Below, one piece after another: positions 1-5,030 of a stretch of 5,219 nt of DNA. The notes beneath the pieces were generated by a model. That model did not search any database, had not been told where the DNA came from, and saw only the letters and a list, made by a program, of their open reading frames with translations. Origin of the DNA: Nitrospiraceae bacterium (GTDB taxonomy: Bacteria > Nitrospirota > UBA9217); assembly GCA_003454665.1 (NCBI GenBank), contig DMKB01000027.1, positions 1-5,219 of the forward strand. Reading direction: 5' to 3'. A program made the position numbers and the translations under genes. The stretch's first letter is position 1. Every line of letters begins with the position of its first letter.

Positions 1-1
1 C

Positions 2-982
2 TCGCATCTCAGAAAGAAGTTCATGGTCCTTGCCCTCATTTTTGTCGGGACCTCGATACTGTTTGCCGTGGGGGTGAGCAAAAGTTTTGTGAAGCCCATC
101 AAGGTGCTGACCGCGGAAGCGAAGCGCATCGCTCGCGGAGATCTTTCGAAGCCGGTGGGCTTGCTCGGCAGTGACGAAACGGGCGACCTCAGCAGGAGTT
201 TCGATGACATGCGGGTACAGCTGGCAAGTTCCCTCGAGAGCATCAAGGACTACAGTGTGGACCTGGAGCGGCGCGTGTTCGACCGGACCAGAGAGGTCCG
301 GGGGAAACAGGAAAAAATTGAGAATTTGCTCAAAAAGCTTATCTCTTCCCAGGAGGATGAGCGGAAGAGGATCGCCCGGGAGCTTCACGACGAGACCCTC
401 CAGGCGCTGTCTGCCATGCTCATGAAGATAGAGATATGCAAACTCCAGCCAGAGACGGTCACGCCGGAAAAGATCGGAGAAATGAAGCAGCTCGTTTCCA
501 TGATCATTGACGAGACGTACGGCATCATCCAGAATCTCAGGCCCTTCGTGCTCGATGATCTGGGGCTCGATGCCTCGATCGTCTGGCTCCTCGACAAAAA
601 TCTGAAAGAACAGGAAATAGAGTATTTCCTCAAAATAGACGAGATCCCGATCGGCAAGCTTAGCCCCGAAGTCGAAATTACCATCTTCCGGATCATCCAG
701 GAGGCTGTTTCGAATATCGCTCGCCATTCCTCGGCAGAGAATGCGTTTATCCGCGTGAACGCTGAAGATCGCGTGATCTCCGTGGCAATCGAAGATGATG
801 GGGAAGGGTTTGATCTCGGCCCGATCTTCAGCGACCTTGAAACCGGCAGGGGACTGGGTATTCTCGGTATGAAGGAGCGGGCCTCGCTCCTGAATGGGAA
901 CCTGGAGATCTGTTCCTCGCCGGGAGCCGGGACCACCCTTCTCCTCAGAATCCCCATACCGAGAGGTACCGTTCATGCCTAA
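2..982 (+). CDS. Sensor histidine kinase, NarX/DegS type (HAMP, HisKA_3, HATPase_c), 5' partial
   Basis: This is the C-terminal part of a membrane-bound histidine kinase that autophosphorylates and passes phosphate to a partner regulator. The frame is open to the window edge, so the true start and the sensor domain lie upstream. Residues are numbered from the Met codon at 23, which falls inside the last membrane segment and is unlikely to be the start. A hydrophobic helix at about 1-19 follows a basic RKK stretch. A HAMP domain (about 20-75) and a short helical linker come next. The HisKA_3 box ERKRIARELHDE carries the phosphoacceptor His122. The ATPase domain shows an N box (IIQEAVSNIARHS, Asn231), a G1 box (DDGEGFD, 258-264) and a G2 box (GRGLGILGM, 275-283). 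HisKA_3 kinases pair with LuxR/NarL regulators, and such a regulator overlaps this stop codon. The family call is firm; the signal is unknown. Confidence 0.94.
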   Translation, partial: SHLRKKFMVLALIFVGTSILFAVGVSKSFVKPIKVLTAEAKRIARGDLSKPVGLLGSDETGDLSRSFDDMRVQLASSLESIKDYSVDLERRVFDRTREVRGKQEKIENLLKKLISSQEDERKRIARELHDETLQALSAMLMKIEICKLQPETVTPEKIGEMKQLVSMIIDETYGIIQNLRPFVLDDLGLDASIVWLLDKNLKEQEIEYFLKIDEIPIGKLSPEVEITIFRIIQEAVSNIARHSSAENAFIRVNAEDRVISVAIEDDGEGFDLGPIFSDLETGRGLGILGMKERASLLNGNLEICSSPGAGTTLLLRIPIPRGTVHA

Positions 983-1637
983 GACCATTCGGATCCTGAT
1001 CGCCGACGATCATGCCCTCGTTCGGGAAGGCCTTGCAGCATTGCTGAAGATGTCGGAGGAGATGGAAATCGTTGGCGAGGCCGCCGATGGTATCGAGGCT
1101 ATAGAGCGGGTGGGAAAAACCAGGCCGGACGTGGTACTCATGGACATATCAATGCCGAAGCTGGGCGGTCTGGAGGCGACGGTCGAGATTAAGAAGACCC
1201 ATCCGGAGGTAAAGGTTCTTGTTCTCACGCAGTACGACGACAGCGCCTACATTCGGCGGTTTCTCAAGGCAGGGGCATCGGGGTACATGCTCAAAAAGGC
1301 CCTGGGAGCGGATCTCATTACGGCCATAAAGGCCGTTGCCGCCGGAGAGGCCTATTTGCACCCCTCTATCGCATCCAGCGTCATCGGCGAATATCTTGAT
1401 GATCAGGCGGGAGGGCCTGTTGAAGACGTGTACGAACGCCTTACGAACCGGGAAAAGCAGGTCCTGAAACTGATCGCAGAAGGATATACCCACAAGGAGA
1501 TAGCCGATCTCCTTGGTATCAGCGTGAAGACAGCCATAACGCACCAATCGAATCTCAACGAAAAACTCAGTATCCATACCAGGGCCGACCTTATCAAATT
1601 CGCCATACAGAAGGGTATCATTAAGATCGACTCATAG
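975..1637 (+). CDS. Two-component response regulator, NarL/FixJ type (REC + LuxR HTH)
   Basis: This is a 220-residue DNA-binding response regulator, a normal length for the NarL family. The receiver domain (about 4-120) has the acidic pair Asp11-Asp12, the phosphoacceptor Asp57 in PDVVLMD, the switch residue Thr85 and the conserved Lys107. The LuxR-type helix-turn-helix (about 156-210) begins LTNREKQVLKLIAEG and continues HKEIADLLGISVKTAITHQ. The start at 975 is chosen because the REC domain begins straight after it and GAGAGG (961-966) lies 8 bases upstream. An in-frame ATG at 894 would add 27 residues read from kinase sequence. The gene overlaps the kinase stop by 8 bases, so the two are probably translationally coupled and are cognate partners. 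The usual KTVxxHxxNIxxKL of the recognition region reads KTAITHQSNLNEKL here, a mild deviation. Targets are unknown. Confidence 0.96.
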   Translation: MPKTIRILIADDHALVREGLAALLKMSEEMEIVGEAADGIEAIERVGKTRPDVVLMDISMPKLGGLEATVEIKKTHPEVKVLVLTQYDDSAYIRRFLKAGASGYMLKKALGADLITAIKAVAAGEAYLHPSIASSVIGEYLDDQAGGPVEDVYERLTNREKQVLKLIAEGYTHKEIADLLGISVKTAITHQSNLNEKLSIHTRADLIKFAIQKGIIKIDS

Positions 1638-1664
1638 GTAGTGCTCTCCTCCTGCACTCTTCCG

Positions 1665-1693
1665 TTGCATTCGCTTCTTTTTTCGCTTACAAT
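1665..1693 (+). promoter_or_regulatory. Candidate sigma70 promoter for the ChaN-like gene
   Basis: A TTGCAT box (1665-1670) and a TACAAT box (1688-1693) are separated by exactly 17 bases. The -10 matches the consensus at 5 of 6 positions and the -35 at 3 of 6. Transcription would start near 1700, leaving a leader of about 30 bases before the start codon at 1732. The 94-base gap after the regulator also suggests that the ChaN-like gene has its own promoter. A perfect 6-bp inverted repeat, CCGTTG (1662-1667) and CAACGG (1694-1699), brackets the promoter and might be an operator. This is inferred from sequence alone. Confidence 0.5.
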
Positions 1694-1719
1694 CAACGGT
1701 ATCTTCACTTTAAACGATG

Positions 1720-1725
1720 AAAGGA
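1720..1725 (+). promoter_or_regulatory. Ribosome binding site that decides the ChaN-like start
   Basis: AAAGGA lies 6 bases upstream of the ATG at 1732. The alternative in-frame ATG at 1717 overlaps this site and has no purine-rich motif in front of it. The start at 1732 is therefore preferred, and it also gives a cleaner signal peptide. Confidence 0.65.
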
Positions 1726-1731
1726 TATGCC

Positions 1732-2937
1732 ATGTCGATACGCCACGTTCTCGTCACCGGCATGCTCTTCCTTGCCGTCTTTGCGCAGGCCGGTGAGCAT
1801 GCAACAGGTTCTAAAATAACGACCAAACACGGCAGCACGCAGGGAGAAGCGGGGATGTCCGACACATCGGAAAGGGAAAAGAAAAAGGTGAAGCCCCTGG
1901 GGGAGTCTGCGGCCGTGGACCTGTCGGCGCTGGATACGCTTGCGGACATCATCAACAAGGCCGGGAAAAAAAAGATCGTCTATGTCGGAGAATATCACGA
2001 CCGGTTCAGCAATCACGAGGTCCAACTCGAAGTCATCAAGGGTCTGCATAAAAAAAATCGCAGTATTGCCGTGGGCATGGAGATGTTCCAGCGGCCCTAC
2101 CAGAAGGTGCTCGATGATTTCATCGCCGGCCGGCTGTATGAGCGCGACTTCCTGAGGAAATCGGAGTACTTCAAGCGCTGGCGGTTCGATTACAACCTCT
2201 ACAAGCCCATCCTGGACTACTGTCGCGAGCATAAAATCCCTGTCGTCGCCTTGAACGTCCGGCGGGAGCTCACGGAAAAGGTTTCCAAAAAAGGGATCGA
2301 TTCCCTGAGCGATGAGGAGAAAAAAGAAATCCCCTCGGACATGGACTTGTCCGACGACAAGTACCGGAAACGGCTGAAGGAGGTATTCGACCAGCACGGC
2401 AGCAGGGGGAGGGGGAAATTTGACTTCTTTTTCCAGGCCCAGGTCCTGTGGGACGAGAGCATGTCCCGGTCCGTAGACGAATTCCTGAAAAGAAAGCCCG
2501 GCACCCAGATGGTCGTTCTTGCCGGCGGGGGACATCTGGCCTTTGGTTCGGGAATTCCGAAGCGGACATTCCGGCGAAACGGTCATGCCTACGCCATTAT
2601 CCTGAATGACGTGGACATCGAAAAGGACGTCGCCCATTACATCGTGTATCCCGAGTCCGGTGAGTCCGTGACGGCGCCGAAATTCGGAGTGATGCTCAAG
2701 GAGAACGAGAGCGCCGTCACCATCTCGGCCTTTGCAGGAGAGAGCGTGGCCGCCGAGGCAGGACTCAAGAGGAGCGACCGGATCGTGGCCGTCAACGGCA
2801 TGGAAGTGGAGAGCGTGGCGGACATCCGGATCGCCCTTTTCTACGCAAGCAAAGGGGACACTCTGAACGTGAAGGTACTCCGGAAACGATTTCTCTTCGG
2901 GAACAGGGAAATGGAGGTTGCCGTTACCATGAAGTGA
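1732..2937 (+). CDS. Secreted ChaN-like (DUF399) protein with C-terminal PDZ domain
   Basis: This 401-residue exported protein belongs to the ChaN/DUF399 family, which is related to the Tiki, TraB and EreA proteins. Residues 1-20 look like a signal peptide with an AQA|GE signal peptidase I site. There is no lipobox cysteine, although Campylobacter ChaN is a haem-binding lipoprotein. A charged linker (about 21-60) leads into the ChaN domain (about 66-305). Its marks are VGEYHD with GEYH at 86-89, EMFQRPYQ (117-124), QAQVLWDESM (236-244), and LAGGGH with the GGGH histidine at 268. The paired GExH and GGGH motifs fit the proposed metal or haem site of the superfamily. A PDZ domain (about 318-401) begins at GVML and contains AGLKRSDRIVAVNG, the usual second half of bacterial PDZ domains. 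The PDZ part may bind exposed C-termini and bring partners to the ChaN domain. Haem binding and hydrolase activity are both possible; the sequence does not settle which. Confidence 0.9.
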   Translation: MSIRHVLVTGMLFLAVFAQAGEHATGSKITTKHGSTQGEAGMSDTSEREKKKVKPLGESAAVDLSALDTLADIINKAGKKKIVYVGEYHDRFSNHEVQLEVIKGLHKKNRSIAVGMEMFQRPYQKVLDDFIAGRLYERDFLRKSEYFKRWRFDYNLYKPILDYCREHKIPVVALNVRRELTEKVSKKGIDSLSDEEKKEIPSDMDLSDDKYRKRLKEVFDQHGSRGRGKFDFFFQAQVLWDESMSRSVDEFLKRKPGTQMVVLAGGGHLAFGSGIPKRTFRRNGHAYAIILNDVDIEKDVAHYIVYPESGESVTAPKFGVMLKENESAVTISAFAGESVAAEAGLKRSDRIVAVNGMEVESVADIRIALFYASKGDTLNVKVLRKRFLFGNREMEVAVTMK

Positions 2938-2958
2938 TCCCGCGGCCGTCCCGCTTCA

Positions 2959-2977
2959 GTCCCGCTATAAGCGGGAC
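2959..2977 (+). terminator. Hairpin downstream of the ChaN-like gene, possible terminator
   Basis: GTCCCGC (2959-2965) and GCGGGAC (2971-2977) form a perfect 7-bp GC-rich stem with a TATAA loop, 22 bases after the stop codon. There is no T-run after it: GC-rich sequence containing GGGGCCCC follows. It is therefore not a classical intrinsic terminator. It could aid Rho-type termination, protect the 3' end, or be a small dispersed hairpin. The left arm sequence GTCCCGCT also occurs just upstream at 2949-2956. Confidence 0.35.
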
Positions 2978-3012
2978 CGGAGGGGCCCCACTTCGTGAGA
3001 CAGCGCCTGATT

Positions 3013-3028
3013 TCTATGCTATCATAGA
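3013..3028. promoter_or_regulatory. Small dyad upstream of the insertion, possible operator
   Basis: TCTATG (3013-3018) and CATAGA (3023-3028) are perfect inverted arms around CTAT. The dyad lies in the part of the intergenic region that predates the insertion at 3050-3330. Without the insertion it would be about 40-45 bases from the start of the lipoprotein gene, where an operator or promoter element would be expected. The site is short and the role is a guess. Confidence 0.2.
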
Positions 3029-3041
3029 GACGGAATGCATA

Positions 3042-3338
3042 TCAGTCATGGTACTGTCAAAAGTTCAGTGTAAAAAATGAAAGGGAATGAACCACGGAGG
3101 TCGCAGAGAAATGCTGGTATCGAAATAAAAGCAGAGCAAGTAAAAGAAAGCGGTTTAAATTTCGGAGTCATTCAAGGTAAACGAACGTCAACGCATTGAT
3201 AACAAAGAATTGAAGTTCAAAGAAGAGGATTTTAAGAGGTCGCAGAGGGAGAGGGAACAAAGAAAGAGTTTGCTGTGTTGTAATTCAAGAACTTCTCTGC
3301 GTCCTCTGTGGTAAAGATTTTGACAATACGTCAGTCAT
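3042..3338. mobile_element. MITE-like non-autonomous insertion (281 bp) with 8-bp target duplication
   Basis: The exact octamer TCAGTCAT occurs at 3042-3049 and again at 3331-3338. Between the copies lie 281 bases (3050-3330) whose ends are inverted repeats: the left end reads GGTACTGTCAAAAG and the right end, reverse-complemented, reads CGTATTGTCAAAAT. The core GTACTGTCAAAA pairs with 3318-3329 at 11 of 12 positions. The inverted repeats begin one symmetric base inside each direct repeat, as expected for transposition with an 8-bp target duplication. No coding frame is supported inside, so a transposase would have to act from elsewhere. ISL3, IS66, IS1595 and IS256 are families known for target duplications of about 8 bp; the sequence does not let me choose. 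The element sits immediately upstream of the ribosome binding site of the lipoprotein gene. Confidence 0.68.
3091..3312. repeat. Inverted repeat of the ACCACRGAGG(N)CGCAGAGAA type, nested in the insertion
   Basis: ACCACGGAGGTCGCAGAGAA (3091-3110) is matched at 18 of 20 positions by the reverse complement of 3293-3312. The core GAGGTCGCAGAG recurs exactly as a direct repeat at 3097-3108 and 3236-3247, so three related units are present. From memory, purine-rich units like ACCACAGAGG-ACACAGAG are dispersed through many environmental bacterial genomes, often as inverted pairs. The pair is placed asymmetrically in the 3050-3330 element, at 41 and 18 bases from its ends. It may therefore be an older repeat captured inside it. 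Confidence 0.7.
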
Positions 3339-3343
3339 AGCGC

Positions 3344-3348
3344 GGAGG
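3344..3348 (+). promoter_or_regulatory. Ribosome binding site of the lipoprotein gene
   Basis: GGAGG lies 5 bases before the ATG at 3354. An overlapping ATG at 3350 is in another frame and is too close to the site. The site lies outside the mobile element, 6 bases beyond the right copy of the target duplication, so the insertion left it intact. Confidence 0.75.
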
Positions 3349-3353
3349 CATGT

Positions 3354-4142
3354 ATGCGGAACCTGTGGATCATTGTTTTTACCCTTCTCTTCACCGCGGG
3401 GTGCGCTGGAGGGATCAAAAAGAACTTCACCATTGTCGCAGACCCGCCTGATTCGAGGATCACCGTTGTTTCCGGCAATGATCTGAAGAAGCAGACGTAC
3501 CGGTCCAGGGACCGGATCACCGCCAACCTGCCCGAGGAAGGGAGACTGCAGGCAAAGGCGTACGTGGAGGTAAGCAGGAACAAATACGCCCCCAAAAAGA
3601 TCCCCCTTCGCTCCATCCAGGACGGAACCGTTTTGAACGTAAAGCTGGAGAAGTGGTTCCCCTATCGTCTGAAGCTCAGGCTTCTGAGTCCCGTCAAATC
3701 GGACACCCTCGTCTACAGCGATAAAGAGGTCTCTTTTTCTCTGGCCGTCGGCGTAGACTCATTCCGTATGAAGCTGGAGAACCGTACGCCGAATACGCTC
3801 AAGATCATCTGGAACAGCGCGGAATTCACGGACTTCAGAAACCGCCGCCGTCGGCTCATGCATGACGGAGTCAAGTACCAGGACCGGAACAATCCCATCC
3901 CGGTCCAGAAAATTCCGCCTTACGGTTCAATTGAACAGACACTGCTGCCCGTCGATACCGTTAAATATAACCGTATAAAGAAGCGCTACGAAACGCTGCC
4001 GATCTTCCGCCTCGACAGCGAAACGGTCCTGGCGCTGAAGGGGCAGGTGTTCTACCTCTTCATACCGGTGGAGATCGACCGTCAGATCATGCCCTATAAT
4101 TTCAAAGTATTGATTTCAGATGTGGTGAAGAATAAGCAATAA
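3354..4142 (+). CDS. Putative outer-membrane lipoprotein of unknown function
   Basis: This 262-residue protein has a lipoprotein signal peptide: basic MRN, a hydrophobic stretch (4-13), then LFTAGC with the lipidated Cys17. Ala at +2 rather than Asp fits sorting to the outer membrane. Residues about 24-100 (FTIVADPPDSRITVVSG onward) resemble a PEGA-like beta-rich surface domain, with the typical PPDSRI opening and an RDRITANLPEEG turn. Residues about 125-255 form a second beta-rich segment with LENRTPNTLKIIW (141-153), an arginine cluster RNRRRR (162-167) and IPPYGS (187-192). This pattern resembles envelope lipoproteins with immunoglobulin-like folds, but I do not recognise a named family. 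No catalytic motif is visible. The ribosome binding site is good. The native upstream region is separated from the gene by the insertion at 3050-3330, so its expression may have changed. No clear terminator follows. Confidence 0.85.
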   Translation: MRNLWIIVFTLLFTAGCAGGIKKNFTIVADPPDSRITVVSGNDLKKQTYRSRDRITANLPEEGRLQAKAYVEVSRNKYAPKKIPLRSIQDGTVLNVKLEKWFPYRLKLRLLSPVKSDTLVYSDKEVSFSLAVGVDSFRMKLENRTPNTLKIIWNSAEFTDFRNRRRRLMHDGVKYQDRNNPIPVQKIPPYGSIEQTLLPVDTVKYNRIKKRYETLPIFRLDSETVLALKGQVFYLFIPVEIDRQIMPYNFKVLISDVVKNKQ

Positions 4143-4167
4143 AGGTTCATCCCGGTATTTGGTGAAG

Positions 4168-4320
4168 GAGAAGGTGGTCCCATCGCTCGGATGCGCAATC
4201 GCGCTGAAGTAGTGCTCTAGCCGGGCGAGCCGTCGAAGGCAATTAAGAGAATATGGGCTGTTTTCACTTGCGCCATGCCGGCGCTCCCGAGCGCATCCTT
4301 CCCGCAGGGACCACCTTCTC
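4168..4320. repeat. 153-bp long inverted repeat with two-step stem, non-coding
   Basis: GAGAAGGTGGTCCC (4168-4181) and GGGACCACCTTCTC (4307-4320) are perfectly complementary over 14 bases. Inside them, after gaps of 7 and 8 bases, GGATGCGC (4189-4196) pairs perfectly with GCGCATCC (4291-4298). The centre is GC-rich. It also contains local hairpins, such as GCGCT/AGCGC at 4281-4294 and GCGC/GCGC around AATC at 4193-4204, which would compete with the long stem. It starts 26 bases after the lipoprotein stop. I see no flanking direct repeat and no coding frame. It could be a transposon-derived palindromic element, a structured RNA or an unusual 3' end. The pairing is certain; the function is not. 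Confidence 0.65.
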
Positions 4321-4382
4321 TGTTAATGCACGATAATCTGCGAAGAGCTACAATAAATCCCAAAACCTAACCCGGACAAGCC

Positions 4383-4396
4383 CCCGATGAATCGGG
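4383..4396. repeat. Small hairpin CCCGA-TGAA-TCGGG
   Basis: This is a perfect 5-bp GC-rich stem with a four-base loop in the non-coding stretch between the lipoprotein and zinc-ribbon genes. It has no T-run and does not end a nearby gene, so I do not call it a terminator. It is probably part of the mosaic of small palindromes here. Confidence 0.35.
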
Positions 4397-4422
4397 AACA
4401 GGCCGGAACCAAAATCTTTTTT

Positions 4423-4482
4423 GACAGGATGTACAGGATAAAACCCCATAAATAGCTTTTTAAAAATCCTGTTAATCCTGTC
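4423..4482. repeat. Paired ACAGGAT repeat element
   Basis: GACAGGATGTACAGGAT (4423-4439) matches the reverse complement of 4466-4482 at 15 of 17 positions, with a 26-base AT-rich loop. Each arm is itself two tandem ACAGGAT units. From memory, GACAGGATTAACAGGAT-type repeats are dispersed in many Geobacter-like and other environmental genomes. A T-run (4505-4511) lies 22 bases downstream, but the spacing does not suit an intrinsic terminator. Confidence 0.6.
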
Positions 4483-4548
4483 TAAGGCTTTTGCTGCTTC
4501 GGGATTTTTTTCTTGCCATTGTGCGCAGAACTTGATTTGTAAGTAACT

Positions 4549-4578
4549 AAATGCGAACGAATATTCAGGTTCGCATTT
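4549..4578. promoter_or_regulatory. Perfect 10-bp dyad upstream of the zinc-ribbon gene, possible operator
   Basis: AAATGCGAAC (4549-4558) and GTTCGCATTT (4569-4578) are exact inverted arms around 10 bases that begin with the palindrome GAATATTC. The A-rich left edge and TTTT at the right edge also look like a bidirectional terminator. The T-run is short, however, and no gene ends nearby. Its centre lies 27 bases upstream of the centre of the next dyad, which fits either an operator or a small terminator isolating the promoter. Confidence 0.4.
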
Positions 4579-4581
4579 TCC

Positions 4582-4599
4582 CTATGATATACATCATAG
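4582..4599. promoter_or_regulatory. FNR/CRP-family-like box upstream of the zinc-ribbon gene
   Basis: CTATGAT-ATAC-ATCATAG is a perfect dyad with 7-bp arms. Its core ATGAT-N4-ATCAT matches the FNR consensus TTGAT-N4-ATCAA at 8 of 10 positions. The centre lies between 4590 and 4591. If transcription begins at the A of the ATG at 4632, this is -41.5, the classic class II activator position. It could equally be the site of another dimeric regulator. Confidence 0.4.
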
Positions 4600-4619
4600 A
4601 TATTCCCGCCGTACCGGTG

Positions 4620-4630
4620 TATAGTATAAT
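4620..4630 (+). promoter_or_regulatory. Overlapping -10 candidates (TATAGT, TATAAT) before the zinc-ribbon gene
   Basis: TATAGT (4620-4625) and the perfect TATAAT (4625-4630) overlap by one base just upstream of the ATG at 4632. No good -35 lies at the usual distance, which suits an activator-dependent promoter. With TATAGT as the -10 (positions -12 to -7), the transcript would begin at the start codon and be leaderless. With TATAAT it would begin near 4637, past the ATG. Confidence 0.35.
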
Positions 4631-4631
4631 C

Positions 4632-4874
4632 ATGTTAAAGGAAAGCTGCCCAGGAAGCGCGGAGATCCGCCAGCCTACACCGGAAGATATCCGGTGCCAG
4701 AAATGCGGTGAGAAGATCGAGATCTGGTCCGACGAGCCGGACAAGGCATGCAAGAACTGCGGCCATATGAACGCCCGACCCATCGGCACATCCTGCATCG
4801 AATGGTGCGCCTATGCCAAGGAATGCGTGGGCGCCGAGAAGCTCGAGCGGCTCAAGAAGGCGATAAAGAGCTGA
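4632..4874 (+). CDS. Small eight-cysteine zinc-ribbon protein
   Basis: This 80-residue cytosolic protein has eight cysteines. CQKC (22-25) and CKNC (40-43), 14 residues apart and each followed by G or GE, form a zinc-ribbon pair. A second group, Cys55, Cys59 and Cys65 in SCIEWCAYAKECVG, follows, then a basic helix LERLKKAIKS. Cys6 stands alone near the N-terminus. Small proteins with IEIWSDEP and CIEWCxYAKEC are, from memory, conserved hypothetical proteins in Geobacter-like and Clostridia-like anaerobes; no function is established to my knowledge. The start at 4632 is chosen because the longer frame from 4551 would run through two perfect dyads and the -10 motifs, giving an unlikely hydrophobic N-terminus. 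No good ribosome binding site precedes 4632, and no other ATG, GTG or TTG occurs in frame before the cysteines. A leaderless start is therefore possible. A zinc site or an iron-sulfur site would both fit. Confidence 0.78.
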   Translation: MLKESCPGSAEIRQPTPEDIRCQKCGEKIEIWSDEPDKACKNCGHMNARPIGTSCIEWCAYAKECVGAEKLERLKKAIKS

Positions 4875-5030
4875 GCTACTCTGCGCTGCTCACCCAACCT
4901 TAATCCTTTCACCATGCTTCATTACGGTGTATTCCTATCAAGCACATCTGTCAGCTTGAGAAATGTAAGGAATTAAAGAAACCTGCCGAGATACACCCCT
5001 CCTGTTATTCATTCCCAGCGCATTATGGTA
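4875..5030. other. Intergenic stretch without recognisable features
   Basis: No supported coding frame, RNA gene or clear terminator is seen after the zinc-ribbon stop codon up to the promoter at 5031. Short purine-rich runs occur but do not precede a usable start codon. Confidence 0.5.

Noticed and set aside
385..957. 190-codon open frame on the minus strand
   Set aside because: It is antisense to the kinase domains, rich in Ser, Arg and Pro as expected for a shadow frame, and has no motif.
894..974. N-terminal extension of the response regulator from the ATG at 894
   Set aside because: The extra 27 residues are read from kinase coding sequence in another frame, and the REC domain starts right after 975, which has its own ribosome binding site.
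1640..1658. AGTGC/GCACT hairpin after the response regulator as a terminator
   Set aside because: The stem is only 5 bp with a 9-base loop, and the T-run (1678-1683) is about 20 bases away.
1705..2637. 310-codon open frame on the minus strand
   Set aside because: It lies entirely antisense to the ChaN-like gene, which has clear family motifs, and its translation shows no recognisable domain. It is a by-product of the codon use of that gene.
3091..3312. CRISPR-like array
   Set aside because: The related units are inverted or irregularly spaced, only three in number, and lack uniform spacers.
3320..3325. TTGACA at the right end of the mobile element as a -35 for the lipoprotein gene
   Set aside because: At 17 bases downstream there is only the GC-rich ribosome binding site (CGGAGG), so there is no -10 partner.
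4421..4426. TTGACA at the left edge of the ACAGGAT element as a promoter -35
   Set aside because: CCCCAT lies at the -10 distance; the nearest AT-rich hexamer is at 22 bases, too far.
4551..4631. N-terminal extension of the zinc-ribbon protein from the ATG at 4551
   Set aside because: It would run through two perfect dyads and the -10 motifs, has no ribosome binding site, and gives a hydrophobic stretch unlike the rest of the protein.
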